Origin: Mycolicibacterium sp. 018/SC-01/001
GTDB lineage: Bacteria > Actinomycetota > Actinomycetes > Mycobacteriales > Mycobacteriaceae
Length of the DNA: 64,000 nt
Direction of reading: 5' to 3'
Assembly (NCBI RefSeq): GCF_007096635.1
Contig: NZ_VKAA01000008.1
Coordinates: 1 to 64,000 of the forward strand
Under the pieces are notes generated by a model. It searched no databases. It was not told where the DNA came from and saw nothing but the letters and a program-made list of their open reading frames with translations. Below are positions 22,826 to 33,179 of this stretch, piece after piece. The position numbers and the translations under genes are program-made. Within the stretch, counting starts at the first letter, position 1; every line of letters begins with the position of its first letter.

Positions 22826-22912
22826 CACACGGGAGTCCCGGGTACGGGGACTGAGAGTGAGCCAGCCGGCTCTGACCGTCGCACCTGATCCGGGTCATGC
22901 CGGCGAAGGGAG
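22826..22912 (+). promoter_or_regulatory. TPP (THI-element) riboswitch controlling thiO-thiS-thiG
   Basis: The leader shows the THI-box landmarks in order: CACACGGGAGTCCCGG, then GGGGACTGAGAGTGAGCC with the invariant CTGAGA, a variable stem, then CACCTGATCCGGGTCATGCC and CGGCGAAGGGAG at the end. These form the pyrimidine- and pyrophosphate-binding arms of a thiamine pyrophosphate aptamer. The last bases, GAAGGGAG, are also the only Shine-Dalgarno sequence for the thiO GTG nine bases later. Ligand binding should therefore hide the ribosome site directly. No terminator stem or U-run is seen. Confidence 0.95.
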
Positions 22913-22921
22913 TAGTAGTTC

Positions 22922-23946
22922 GTGAATTCGCACCCCGACCGGCTCGCCGTCATCGGCGGCGGCGTCATCGGTCTCGCGGTCGCGCGCCGGGCTGCCCAGG
23001 ACGGTTGGCGTGTGCGGGTACACCGGACGGACACCCCCGGCGCCTCGTGGGTGGCCGGCGGCATGCTCGCCCCGCACAGCGAGGGCTGGCCGGGTGAGGA
23101 ACGTCTGCTGCAGATCGGGCTCGACTCTCTGAAGCTGTGGCACGACGGCTTCCTCGACGGTCTGCCGCCCGAGGTCGTGACCGCCCGCGAGTCCCTGGTC
23201 GTCGCCGTGGACCGCGGTGACGCCGCCGACCTGCGCACGGTCGGGGACTGGCTGTCGTCCCAGGGCCATCCCGTCACCCCGACGACCGCCGCCCGCGACA
23301 TCGAACCGCTTCTGGCGCAGACCATCCGGCACGGGTTCATCGCCGAGACCGAGCTCGCGGTGGACAACCGCGCCGTGGTCGACGGGCTGGCCGCGCACTG
23401 TGAGCGGCTCGGCGTCGAGTGGGCGGCACCGGTGGACGCGCTGACGGAGGTGAGTGACGTCGACGCGGTCGTGCTCGCCAACGGCATCGACGCTCCTGCG
23501 CTGTGGCCGGGTCTGCCGATCCGGCCGGTCAAGGGCGAGGTGCTACGGCTGCGCTGGCGGCGCGGGTGCCTGCCGATCCCGACGCGCGTGGTGCGGGCGC
23601 GGGTGCACGGCCGCCAGGTGTACCTGGTGCCGAGGGCGGACGGCGTCGTTGTGGGTGCCACCCAGTACGAGCACGGGCGGGACACCGCGCCGTCGGTGAC
23701 GGGGGTGCGGGAGCTGCTCGACGATGCCTGCGAGGTGATGCCGGCGCTGGGGGAGTACGAGCTGGCCGAGGCCGCGGCGGGGCTGCGCCCGATGACCGAG
23801 GACAACGTGCCGCTCGTCGGCAGGCTCGACGAGCGGACGCTGGTGGCCGCGGGCCACGGCAGGTCGGGCTTCCTGCTCGCGCCGTGGACCGCCGAGACCA
23901 TCGCCGCCGAACTGCGCACCGCGCGGGTGCTGGAAGGAGTGACACC

Positions 23947-23950
<4 letters not shown>
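22922..23950 (+). CDS. thiO: Glycine oxidase ThiO
   Basis: A 342-residue FAD-dependent oxidase of the DAO fold. It oxidises glycine to iminoacetate (dehydroglycine), the building block of the thiamine thiazole ring. The dinucleotide motif [12 protein letters not shown] is at residues 10-21; [15 protein letters not shown] and the late [14 protein letters not shown] and [12 protein letters not shown] blocks match the family. The GTG start lies nine bases after GAAGGGAG at the 3' edge of the TPP riboswitch. The stop overlaps thiS (GTGA). Confidence 0.94.
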
Positions 23951-25659
<1,709 letters not shown>

Positions 25660-25670
25660 CCCCCTCTACT

Positions 25671-25738
25671 GACATGATGTCGAATTTCTCAACACACTGT
25701 TGACCATGTCGACATGATGTTGATAGCTTTACATCATG
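25671..25738. promoter_or_regulatory. EthR-like operator array upstream of the Baeyer-Villiger monooxygenase
   Basis: Four symmetrical elements fill 68 bp: direct repeats GACATGATGT at 25671-25680 and 25711-25720; TCAACA-CAC-TGTTGA at 25689-25703; the perfect palindrome CATGTCGACATG at 25705-25716; and inverted CATGATGT/ACATCATG arms at 25713-25720 and 25731-25738, the last covering the ATG. TCGACAT and GTTGATAGC recall the repeats of the M. tuberculosis ethA-ethR operator as I remember it. TAGCTT at 25724-25729 is a -10 box six bases before the ATG, so bound repressor would cover the promoter and start. Confidence 0.6.
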
Positions 25739-27205
25739 ACTGAATTTGTCGACGTCGTCATCGTGGGAGCCGGCATCTCCGGCATCAGCGCCGCCTGGCA
25801 CCTGCAGGAACACTGCCCGGGCAAGAACTACCTGATCCTCGAGCGGCGCCAGCAGCTCGGCGGCACCTGGGACCTCTTCAAATACCCCGGTATCCGGTCG
25901 GACTCCGACATGTACACGCTCGGTTTCCACTTCAAGCCGTGGGCCACCGACCAGATGATCGCCGACGGCCCGTCGATCTGGAACTACCTCAACGAGGCCG
26001 CGACCGAGAACGGCATCACCGAGCACATCCGCTACGGCCAGCGCGTGGTCGCGGCGAACTGGTCCGACGAGCACAGCCGGTGGGAGCTGACCATCGAGCG
26101 CGACGGCGAGACCGTCGAACTGCACACCAACTTCCTGTGGGCGTGCAGCGGCTACTACAACTACGACAAGGGCTTCTCGCCGGAGTTCCCCGGTGCGGAG
26201 AACTTCACCGGCACCATCGTCCACCCCCAGCACTGGCCCGAGGACCTCGACTACCAGGGCAAGAACATCGTCGTGATCGGCAGCGGAGCGACCGCGATCA
26301 CGCTGATCCCCGCGCTGGTCGACAGCGGCGCGGGCCACGTGACGATGCTGCAGCGCACCCCCACCTACATCGGGTCGCTGCCCGACAAGGACCCCTTCGC
26401 GGCCCGCGCCTACAAGTTCCTGCCGGAGAAGGCCGCCTACACCGCGGTGCGTTGGAAGGCGATCCTGCAGGCCACCGCCCAGTACCAACTGGCCCGCACC
26501 CTGCCCGACGTGTTTCGGAAAGCGTTGCGCACCATGGCTGAACGTCGCCTGCCCGAGGGCTTCGACTACGACAAGCACTTCGCACCCGACTACAAGCCGT
26601 GGGACCAGCGGGTGTGCCTGGCCCCCAACGGCGATCTGTTCAAGACGATCCGTAAGGGCAAGGCCGACGTCGTCACCGACGTGATCGACCACTTCACCGC
26701 CGACGGCATCGCGCTGAAGTCCGGCCAGGAGGTCAAGGCCGACATCATCATCACCGCAACGGGACTGAACGTGCAGTTCTTCGGCGGCGCGGAGGTGCTG
26801 CGCAACGGCGAACCGCAGGACCTGGCGAAGTCGGTGGCCTACCGGGGTCTGATGCTCTCGGGCCTGCCGAACGTCGCGTTCACCTTCGGCTACACCAACG
26901 CGTCGTGGACGCTCAAGGCCGACCTCACCTCCGAGTACGTCAGCCGTCTGCTGCACTACATGGACAGCCGCGGGTACGACACCGTCGTGCCCCGCGACCC
27001 GGCCCCCGACGTCGAGCAACTCCCGTTCGTCGACCTGACGTCGGGGTACATCAAGCGTGCACTCGACCGGCTGCCGAAGTCCGGATCGAAGGCGCCGTGG
27101 CGGCTCAAGCAGAACTACCTCGTCGATCTGCGCGTCATCCGCAACGCCAAGATCGACGACGGCACGCTGGAGTTCAGCAAGCAGCGGGCACTGGCGTCCG
27201 CGTAG
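25736..27205 (+). CDS. EthA-like FAD-containing Baeyer-Villiger monooxygenase
   Basis: A 489-residue flavoprotein monooxygenase that should use NADPH and O2 to insert oxygen next to a ketone, or to oxidise thioamide/sulfide groups. The FAD motif is GAGISG (11-16), the Baeyer-Villiger fingerprint FTGTIVHPQHWP is at 157-168, and the NADP motif is GSGATA (182-187). N-terminal and internal blocks (GGTWDLFKYPGIRSDSDMYT) match EthA of M. tuberculosis closely, which activates ethionamide. No ethR-type gene is adjacent, unlike the ethA locus. It appears leaderless, behind an elaborate operator. An alpha/beta hydrolase follows after nine bases. Confidence 0.92.
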   Translation: MTEFVDVVIVGAGISGISAAWHLQEHCPGKNYLILERRQQLGGTWDLFKYPGIRSDSDMYTLGFHFKPWATDQMIADGPSIWNYLNEAATENGITEHIRYGQRVVAANWSDEHSRWELTIERDGETVELHTNFLWACSGYYNYDKGFSPEFPGAENFTGTIVHPQHWPEDLDYQGKNIVVIGSGATAITLIPALVDSGAGHVTMLQRTPTYIGSLPDKDPFAARAYKFLPEKAAYTAVRWKAILQATAQYQLARTLPDVFRKALRTMAERRLPEGFDYDKHFAPDYKPWDQRVCLAPNGDLFKTIRKGKADVVTDVIDHFTADGIALKSGQEVKADIIITATGLNVQFFGGAEVLRNGEPQDLAKSVAYRGLMLSGLPNVAFTFGYTNASWTLKADLTSEYVSRLLHYMDSRGYDTVVPRDPAPDVEQLPFVDLTSGYIKRALDRLPKSGSKAPWRLKQNYLVDLRVIRNAKIDDGTLEFSKQRALASA

Positions 27206-27208
27206 ATT
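27203..27208 (+). promoter_or_regulatory. -10 box (TAGATT) formed from the upstream stop codon
   Basis: TAGATT begins with the TAG stop of the monooxygenase gene and ends six bases before the GTG of the alpha/beta hydrolase at 27215. This would give the hydrolase its own leaderless promoter. Confidence 0.4.
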
Positions 27209-27214
27209 CTGGGC

Positions 27215-28114
27215 GTGACCGACGCCCAGCGGCTGACCTTCGAGCTCGACCATCTGAAGGTCAGTGCGCTGGCGTGGGGACCCGCCGACGGCCGGCTGGT
27301 GCTGTGCCTGCACGGCTTTCCCGACAGCGCCTGGGGCTGGCAGAAATTCGCGCTGCTGCTGGCCGGGCGCGGGATGCGGGTGGTCGCACCGTTCTCGCGC
27401 GGGTATGACCCGACCGGTCCGGCACCCGACGGGGACTACCACATCGGCGCGCTGGTCCACGACGCGCTGGAGGTGCACCGCGCCCTCGGGGCACCCCCCG
27501 ACGCGGTCATGATCGGTCACGACTGGGGTGCGTTCACCGCGGCCGCGCTCGCGGCGAACCCCGCGTCGCCGTTCGCCGAGCACGTCACGATGGCGGTCGC
27601 GCCGATCGGAGCCGTCAACCGGGCCCGCGGCGATGTCGGCCGGCAGCTGCGGCAACTGCCCCGTCAGCTGCGCAACAGCTGGTACATCCTGTTCTTCCAG
27701 CTGCCCGGTGTGCCCGAACGCCTTCTCCCGAGAGTGATCCGCCGGCTCTGGCGCGACTGGGGGCCGGCCGGATTCGACACCGGCGCCGAGCTCGACGCCG
27801 CGCTGGCCGCGCTGCCGAGCCCGGCGCACCGGCGTGCGGCGCTCGGGTACTACCGCGCGCTGGTCCGCCCGGGCGCTCCGCACGCCCGCTACGCCGAGCT
27901 CCACCGCTACCGCTTCGAGATGCCCCGCGTGCCCGTCCTGCACCTGCAGGGCATGCAGGACGGGGCAATGCTGGTGGACTACGCCGAGGCGATCCGCGAC
28001 GTGTTGCCCCCGGGCAGCAGAGTCACCACGCTCGCATCGGCCGGCCATTTCCTGCAGATCGAGGAGCCGCAGCTCGCAGCTGACGCGGTACTGGAGTATC
28101 TGGCCGCGCGCTAA
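27215..28114 (+). CDS. Alpha/beta hydrolase, epoxide-hydrolase-like
   Basis: A 299-residue alpha/beta-fold hydrolase. The oxyanion motif HGFP is at 33-36, the nucleophile elbow GHDWGA puts Asp103 in place of the usual Ser, Asp249 lies in LQGMQDG and His278 in AGHFLQ. An Asp nucleophile marks epoxide hydrolases and haloalkane dehalogenases rather than esterases. That makes it a less obvious partner for cleaving an ester made by the preceding monooxygenase. The substrate is unknown. It may be co-transcribed with the monooxygenase and also has its own -10 box. Confidence 0.87.
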   Translation: MTDAQRLTFELDHLKVSALAWGPADGRLVLCLHGFPDSAWGWQKFALLLAGRGMRVVAPFSRGYDPTGPAPDGDYHIGALVHDALEVHRALGAPPDAVMIGHDWGAFTAAALAANPASPFAEHVTMAVAPIGAVNRARGDVGRQLRQLPRQLRNSWYILFFQLPGVPERLLPRVIRRLWRDWGPAGFDTGAELDAALAALPSPAHRRAALGYYRALVRPGAPHARYAELHRYRFEMPRVPVLHLQGMQDGAMLVDYAEAIRDVLPPGSRVTTLASAGHFLQIEEPQLAADAVLEYLAAR

Positions 28115-28117
28115 CGT
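28112..28117 (+). promoter_or_regulatory. -10 box (TAACGT) upstream of lpqL
   Basis: TAACGT begins with the TAA stop of the alpha/beta hydrolase and ends seven bases before the GTG at 28125. It favours that GTG over the in-frame GTG at 28119 as the lpqL start. Confidence 0.4.
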
Positions 28118-28124
28118 TGTGCGG

Positions 28125-29639
28125 GTGACTCTCACCCGATCGCGGCTGGCCGTCCTGCTCGCCGTCGCACTGCTGGTCGGCGGCGGCTGCACCCGCGGCA
28201 ACCAGTCCGCCCCCGCCCAGTCCTCTCCCTCGCCGTCCGTCGACGCCGGCGCCGCGGGGCAGTTCGCCGACACCCTCGCGAAGAAGGTCACCGTCGATGC
28301 GACGATGGCACATCTGCAGGCGCTGCAGGACATCGCGAACGCCAACGGCGGCAACCGGGCGCTGGGCACCAGAGGGTACGACGCCAGCGTCGACTACGTG
28401 GCGAAGGCGCTGCGCGACAAGGGCTTCGACGTCCAGACCCCGGAGTTCGACGTCCGATTGCCGTGGGCCGACGCGCCGAACCTCACCGTCGGTGGCGCGC
28501 AGGTCACCGCGCGGCCCCTCCAGTACACCGTGGGTGCGCCCGGCGCGGGGGTGTCCGGACCGATCGTCGCGGCGCGCGTCGAAGACAGCCCGGGCTGCAC
28601 GGCGCAGGACTACGACGGACTGCCGACCCAGGGTGCGGTCGTCGTCGTCGACCGCGGTTCGTGTCCTTTCGGGGAGAAGCAGACCGCCGCCGTGGCGCGA
28701 GGAGCCGTCGGGCTGATCGTCGTGAACAACGCCGACGGCGAAGTCGACGGCGGGACGCTCGGCGAGGATACCGACGTGAAGATCCCGGTCATCACCGTCG
28801 CGAAGGCCGAGGGTCCGCGGTTGCGTGCGGCAGCCGGGGATCCGGCCACGATCCGGATGAACGCCGGAGTGCGACAAGAGAAGACACGTAACGTCATCGC
28901 GCAGACCAAGACCGGCTCCACCGCCGATGTCGTGATGGTCGGCTCGCACCTGGACAGCGTGCCCGAGGGTCCGGGAATCAACGACAACGGCTCCGGCAGC
29001 GCCGCCGTCCTCGAAACAGCTCTGCAACTCGGGCCGTCACCCCAGGTCGCCAACGCGGTCCGGTTCGCTTTCTGGGGCGCCGAGGAGGAGGGACTGCTCG
29101 GTTCCTACGATTACGTCAACTCCTTGAATGTCGATCAGCTGAAGGACATTGCGCTCTACCTCAACTTCGACATGCTGGGCTCACCCAACCCGGGCTACTT
29201 CACCTACGACGGTGATCAGTCGACCGGTGTCGGCAATCAACCCGTCCCACGGGTACCGGAAGGATCGGCGGGGATCGAACGAGCACTGGTCGGTTACCTC
29301 GACCGCGCCGGAAAAAAGGGCGAGGACACGTCATTCGACGGCCGGTCCGACTACGACGCCTTCACCCGGGCCGGCGTGCCCTCCGGCGGGCTCTTCTCCG
29401 GGGCCGAGGAGAAGAAGGACGCCCGGCAGGCGCAGCTGTGGGGCGGTCAGGCCGACCAGCCGTTCGACCCGAACTATCACAAGGCGACCGACACCGTCGA
29501 CCGCATCGACCGGACGGCGATGGGGATCAACGGCAGCGGCGTCGGTTGGGCCGTGGGCTATTACGCACAGGATCAACGCGGTCGCACCGGGATTCCGCAG
29601 CGAGACGACCGCACGCGCCACACTCTGCGCGAGTCATGA
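28125..29639 (+). CDS. lpqL: Lipoprotein aminopeptidase LpqL (M28 family with PA domain)
   Basis: A 504-residue secreted lipoprotein peptidase. The signal ends in LLVGGGC (Cys22, a slightly atypical lipobox). A PA insert is around VVVVDRGSCPFGEK. The M28 metal site shows GSHLDSVPEGPGINDNGSG (His, Asp), FWGAEEEGLLGS (catalytic Glu plus metal Glu), LNFDMLGSPN (Asp) and a late YHKATDTVD (His), all intact. Such enzymes remove N-terminal residues from peptides using two zinc ions. It aligns well with M. tuberculosis LpqL. Its stop overlaps the start of a paralogue (ATGA). Confidence 0.92.
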   Translation: MTLTRSRLAVLLAVALLVGGGCTRGNQSAPAQSSPSPSVDAGAAGQFADTLAKKVTVDATMAHLQALQDIANANGGNRALGTRGYDASVDYVAKALRDKGFDVQTPEFDVRLPWADAPNLTVGGAQVTARPLQYTVGAPGAGVSGPIVAARVEDSPGCTAQDYDGLPTQGAVVVVDRGSCPFGEKQTAAVARGAVGLIVVNNADGEVDGGTLGEDTDVKIPVITVAKAEGPRLRAAAGDPATIRMNAGVRQEKTRNVIAQTKTGSTADVVMVGSHLDSVPEGPGINDNGSGSAAVLETALQLGPSPQVANAVRFAFWGAEEEGLLGSYDYVNSLNVDQLKDIALYLNFDMLGSPNPGYFTYDGDQSTGVGNQPVPRVPEGSAGIERALVGYLDRAGKKGEDTSFDGRSDYDAFTRAGVPSGGLFSGAEEKKDARQAQLWGGQADQPFDPNYHKATDTVDRIDRTAMGINGSGVGWAVGYYAQDQRGRTGIPQRDDRTRHTLRES

Positions 29640-31108
29640 GGCGTCGGCGCCGGGCGGCCGCTGCGGTGCTGGCCGCGCTCGTCGTGACGCTGACTTCGTG
29701 TTCGTCGCGGGCTGCCGCGCCACCGGCCGATCTGGCCGCCGAGCTGGATGACCGGGTGGGGGTCGACGCCGTCTACGGCCACCTGGTGGAGCTGCAGAAG
29801 ATCGCCGACGCGAACGACGGTACGCGTGCCGACGGCACGCCGGGCTATCAGGCGAGCGTCGACTATGTCACGAAGGCGCTGCGGGACAAGGGATTCGACG
29901 TGCAGACCCCGGAGTTCCAGCGGCTCTCCGGTTCTCTTGGCGGCAAGCCGGCGCTGACCGTCGCAGGCCGCACGTTCCGCGTCGATCAGGCGTCGCTGCT
30001 GCTTACCACGGCACCGGGTGGTGTCACAGCGCTGACGTTGCGGCCCAGGAAGGCGGCCGGATGTGGCGCCGCGGACTACACCGGGGTCGCCATCAAGGGC
30101 GCGATCGCGGTCGTCGACGACAGTGGCTGTTCGGTCGTGGCCAAACACGATGCGGCCGCTGCCGCCGGCGCAGTAGGGCTGCTCGTGGTCACCGAGTCCA
30201 CGCCGAGCCGACCGGTCGGCGCGCCCGCCGGATTGTTCACCCCCGGTTACTACCAGCGCATGTCGATCCCGGTCGGTGTCATCGATCCGACCGCCGATGC
30301 GGCGCTGCGCCGCACTAGCGCCCCGGTCACGCTAGTGCTGGACAACAAGCCGGTGATGACGACGTCACGCAGCGTGATCGCCCAGACCGCGTCCGGCGAT
30401 ACGGGCAACGTCGTGATGGTGGGCGCCCATCTCGACAGCTCGGGCGGCGGGCCCGGTATCGACGACAACGGTTCCGGTGTCGGCGCGGTCCTCGAGACCG
30501 CCCTGCAGCTGGGCGCGAAGCCCAACGCGCACAACGCGGTTCGTTTCGCCTTCTGGGGTGGCGGCGAGGAATCGGGGGACGGAGCGGCGGCCTATCTGCG
30601 TGCGCTGAAGCCCGATGAGCTCAGCGACCTCGCGCTGTATGTCGACCTCGACGTCATCGGCTCGCCGAACGCGGGCTATTTCACCCTCGACGGTGACCAG
30701 TCGGCGCAGCCTGGGGCTCGCGTCACCGCCCTGCCCGAGGGCTCGGCCGGTATCGAGCGCACGCTGGCCGCACGGCTCTACGGGCACGGGGTGCGGCCCG
30801 CGGACATGCCGCTGACCAGCGGTACCGACTACGCCCCGTTCGTCGCCGCGGGCATACCGGTGGGCGGCTTGACCACGGGGACCTCCCAGCTCAAATCCGA
30901 TGTGCAGGCGCGTATCTGGGGTGGTCGATCCGGCGTCGCGTTCGATCCCAACTATCACCGCCGTGGCGACACCATCGACAACGTCGACCGTGCCGCGCTG
31001 GGTGTCATGGCCCCGACGGCGGCCGCCGCAGTCGGCGGTTACGCGCAGTCGATCGACGGTGTCAACGGAGTCCCGGCGCGGGATCAGAGGAATCGGCGTA
31101 CGCCCTAG
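29636..31108 (+). CDS. LpqL paralogue, M28-type lipoprotein with altered active-site motif
   Basis: A 490-residue tandem paralogue of LpqL. It has a polybasic start and a clean lipobox, TLTSC (Cys22). It keeps the PA domain and most M28 ligands: VGAHLDSSGGGPGIDDNGSG, VDLDVIGSPN and NYHRRGDTID. The FWGAEE block, however, reads FWGGGEES: in an ungapped alignment the general-base Glu is replaced by Gly, and the Glu pair sits one residue later. Activity may be lost or changed. LpqM occupies this place in M. tuberculosis; this gene is not LpqM, as no HExxH motif is seen. It overlaps the Rieske gene tail to tail by 47 bp. Confidence 0.87.
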   Translation: MRRRRRAAAAVLAALVVTLTSCSSRAAAPPADLAAELDDRVGVDAVYGHLVELQKIADANDGTRADGTPGYQASVDYVTKALRDKGFDVQTPEFQRLSGSLGGKPALTVAGRTFRVDQASLLLTTAPGGVTALTLRPRKAAGCGAADYTGVAIKGAIAVVDDSGCSVVAKHDAAAAAGAVGLLVVTESTPSRPVGAPAGLFTPGYYQRMSIPVGVIDPTADAALRRTSAPVTLVLDNKPVMTTSRSVIAQTASGDTGNVVMVGAHLDSSGGGPGIDDNGSGVGAVLETALQLGAKPNAHNAVRFAFWGGGEESGDGAAAYLRALKPDELSDLALYVDLDVIGSPNAGYFTLDGDQSAQPGARVTALPEGSAGIERTLAARLYGHGVRPADMPLTSGTDYAPFVAAGIPVGGLTTGTSQLKSDVQARIWGGRSGVAFDPNYHRRGDTIDNVDRAALGVMAPTAAAAVGGYAQSIDGVNGVPARDQRNRRTP

Positions 31109-32246
31109 CCACCCGTGTGACGAACTGGTACACACCGTCCTCGTCGGGAGCCAGCGGGCCGGGTCGTGCCTGCGGTGAACTCAGGCCGCGCTGGACGGAC
31201 TCGCAGGCCGCCCAGTCCTGCCGATTCGTCAGGTCCCAGAAATCGACGGCGTACGACGGGTCGAAATCGCGTTGAGCCGCAACGTCTTTCGGGAAAGCCC
31301 AGGTGCACTCCACATGTGTGCGGTCGGCGGCCAGCGGCGTCATCAGGTGGGTCATCACGTAATCGGGATGCAGGCTGATCAGCAGGTTGGGGTAGGCGAC
31401 GACGTACATGACCGTGCGCTGCTCGTGTTCCGAGAGGCCCGCGATGGTGACCCCGCCGCTCCTGCCGTCGAGGGACATCGTCTCCGCGCCCTCGACGATC
31501 GACATCCAGCCGCCCATCCACGCGCCGTCGTGGTCGAGGTTCTCGCCGCTGGTGGGCGGGCTGATGCGTGACAGCTCGGGGTGAATGCTCTGGCAGTGGT
31601 AGCACTCCTGGTAGTTCTCGGCGATGACTTTCCAGTTGGTCGCCAGCTCGTAGGAATGTCGTGCCACGACGGTGAGATCCTCGGGGCGATAGGGGGCGAT
31701 GACCTCCTCCCATCCGGCGACGTGCTCGGCGAAGTCGCCGGCTTTCCCGCTGCGGTCGACGAACAGCCAACCGTGCCAGTCCACCAGGCGCAGCTCGGCC
31801 AGCCCGAACTCGTTCGCGTCGAATCCGTCATCCTCGGTGAAACCCGCTGCCTTGCGCAAGCTTCCGTCGAGTCGGTAGGACCAGGCGTGATAGGGGCAGA
31901 CGATGCTGCGGGCCTTTCTGGTCGCCGCGCCGGGGGTAGCGCAGGGTAGTAGTTCGTGGCCGCGGTGCCGGCACGTGTTGGCGAATGCGCGGATCGCGCC
32001 GTCCTCTCCCCGCACGAGCAAGGTCCCGTCGGCACCGCTGCCGAGTGCCTTCTGAGCGCCGACGGTCGTGAGATCGTCGGCGCGCCCGACGCAGGTCCAG
32101 CCCGAGAAGATGTGGCGCCGTTCCCATTCGAACACTGCCGGCTCGACGTACGCTTCGCGCGGCAGCATCCGGGACCGGCCGAACGGTGCGAGTGCGGCGG
32201 CCACCCCGTCGGCGGGAACGGGCGCGGGGTCTGGCTGTTTGAACAT
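31062..32246 (-). CDS. Rieske non-heme iron oxygenase, catalytic subunit
   Basis: A 394-residue ring-hydroxylating/quaternary-amine-type oxygenase. The Rieske cluster ligands are CRH (Cys92, His94) and CPYH (Cys117, His120). The mononuclear iron site is ENYQECYHCQSIHPEL (His217, His222), with an Asp in the late NRQDW region. Length and a single alpha-type chain resemble glycine betaine, stachydrine and carnitine monooxygenases, which cleave C-N bonds, as well as aromatic hydroxylases. No reductase is encoded nearby. It sits at the edge of the amine-catabolism island; its promoter carries a variant of the island's operator, and TAGACT lies six bases before the ATG. Confidence 0.9.
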   Translation of the reverse strand: MFKQPDPAPVPADGVAAALAPFGRSRMLPREAYVEPAVFEWERRHIFSGWTCVGRADDLTTVGAQKALGSGADGTLLVRGEDGAIRAFANTCRHRGHELLPCATPGAATRKARSIVCPYHAWSYRLDGSLRKAAGFTEDDGFDANEFGLAELRLVDWHGWLFVDRSGKAGDFAEHVAGWEEVIAPYRPEDLTVVARHSYELATNWKVIAENYQECYHCQSIHPELSRISPPTSGENLDHDGAWMGGWMSIVEGAETMSLDGRSGGVTIAGLSEHEQRTVMYVVAYPNLLISLHPDYVMTHLMTPLAADRTHVECTWAFPKDVAAQRDFDPSYAVDFWDLTNRQDWAACESVQRGLSSPQARPGPLAPDEDGVYQFVTRVARAYADSSDPAPGLR

Positions 32247-32258
32247 ACAGTCAGTCTA
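32239..32258 (-). promoter_or_regulatory. Variant TetR-regulon operator and -10 box of the Rieske gene
   Basis: The reverse strand reads TAGACTGACTGTATGTTCAA. The left arm TAGACTGA is identical to the island's other operators, while the right arm keeps only the final TCAA. TAGACT (32253-32258) is a perfect TANNNT -10 box ending six bases before the ATG at 32246, so the gene is probably leaderless and repressed by occlusion. Confidence 0.5.
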
Positions 32259-32285
32259 GTGCCGGGCCTCGGGTTGGTCCATACG

Positions 32286-33179
32286 TCAGAGCTCGCCGGC
32301 GAACGCGCCGATACCCCGATCGGCGGTCGTGCCGTCGTTGCGGGTCATCCGGCGGAACACCAGATAACCGATGGTGACCGCCGCGAGCGCGGTGAACAGC
32401 AGCAGGGTCGCCAAGGCGTTCAGTGCAGGCGTCGGCGCGCCGCGCGCGGTGTTGTAGATCTTCACCGACACGGGTTCGGACGAGGCGCCGCCGGACAGGT
32501 AGCGAACCATCACGAAGTCGTCGATGACGTCGGCGAACACCAGCACGGTGCTCGCGAAGATCGCCGGCGTCAGCATCGGCATGACTACCCGCCGCAGCGC
32601 ACCGAGGGGAGAGGCGCCCAGGTCCATGGCCGCCTCCTCGTACTGCGGTCCGATCGTCGCGAGGCGGGCCCGCACCAGGACGGCGGGATAGGAGATCTGG
32701 AACGTCACCAGACCGATCACCTGGGCCGCCGTGCCGAGTTCGACAGGCAGCGCGACGGTGGTGATGACGAACAGCAGCGACACCGCGAGCAGCACCTCGG
32801 GCAGCACGAAGGCCAGCAGCATCAGGAAGTTCGCCCCGGCGGGTAGCCGGCCGCGCCACCGATCGATCCCCAGGGCGAACAGCACCCCCAGCGGCACGGT
32901 GATCAGAGTTGTGAGGACCCCGAGCTTCAGCGTCTGCAGCAGCGCGTTGTGCAGGGTCGCGTCGTGCCAGACCGACAGCGTCGCATCACCCCAGTACCAG
33001 CGGAACGAAAAGCCCTGCCAGACAGTGCGTGACCGCCCGGCGTTGAACGAGAACAGCACCGCGACGAGAACAGGGAGCAGCGACCACAGCAGGTATCCGA
33101 TCGTGATCGCGATCAGCACCCGAGGAGGTCGCCACGGATCGTGCCACCAGGTGACCAGGGACCTGCGCGGGACGCTCAC
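32286..33179 (-). CDS. ABC transporter permease, PotC-like
   Basis: A 297-residue inner-membrane permease with six helices and the BPD_transp_1 coupling block EEAAMDLGASPLGALRRVVMP (EAA motif). PotC-type subunits import spermidine/putrescine and related cationic amines. The GTG start overlaps the PotB-like stop (GTGA). It is the third gene of the PotD-B-C operon on this strand; the ATPase (PotA-like) is encoded on the other strand at 36816-37976. Confidence 0.9.
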   Translation of the reverse strand: MSVPRRSLVTWWHDPWRPPRVLIAITIGYLLWSLLPVLVAVLFSFNAGRSRTVWQGFSFRWYWGDATLSVWHDATLHNALLQTLKLGVLTTLITVPLGVLFALGIDRWRGRLPAGANFLMLLAFVLPEVLLAVSLLFVITTVALPVELGTAAQVIGLVTFQISYPAVLVRARLATIGPQYEEAAMDLGASPLGALRRVVMPMLTPAIFASTVLVFADVIDDFVMVRYLSGGASSEPVSVKIYNTARGAPTPALNALATLLLFTALAAVTIGYLVFRRMTRNDGTTADRGIGAFAGEL

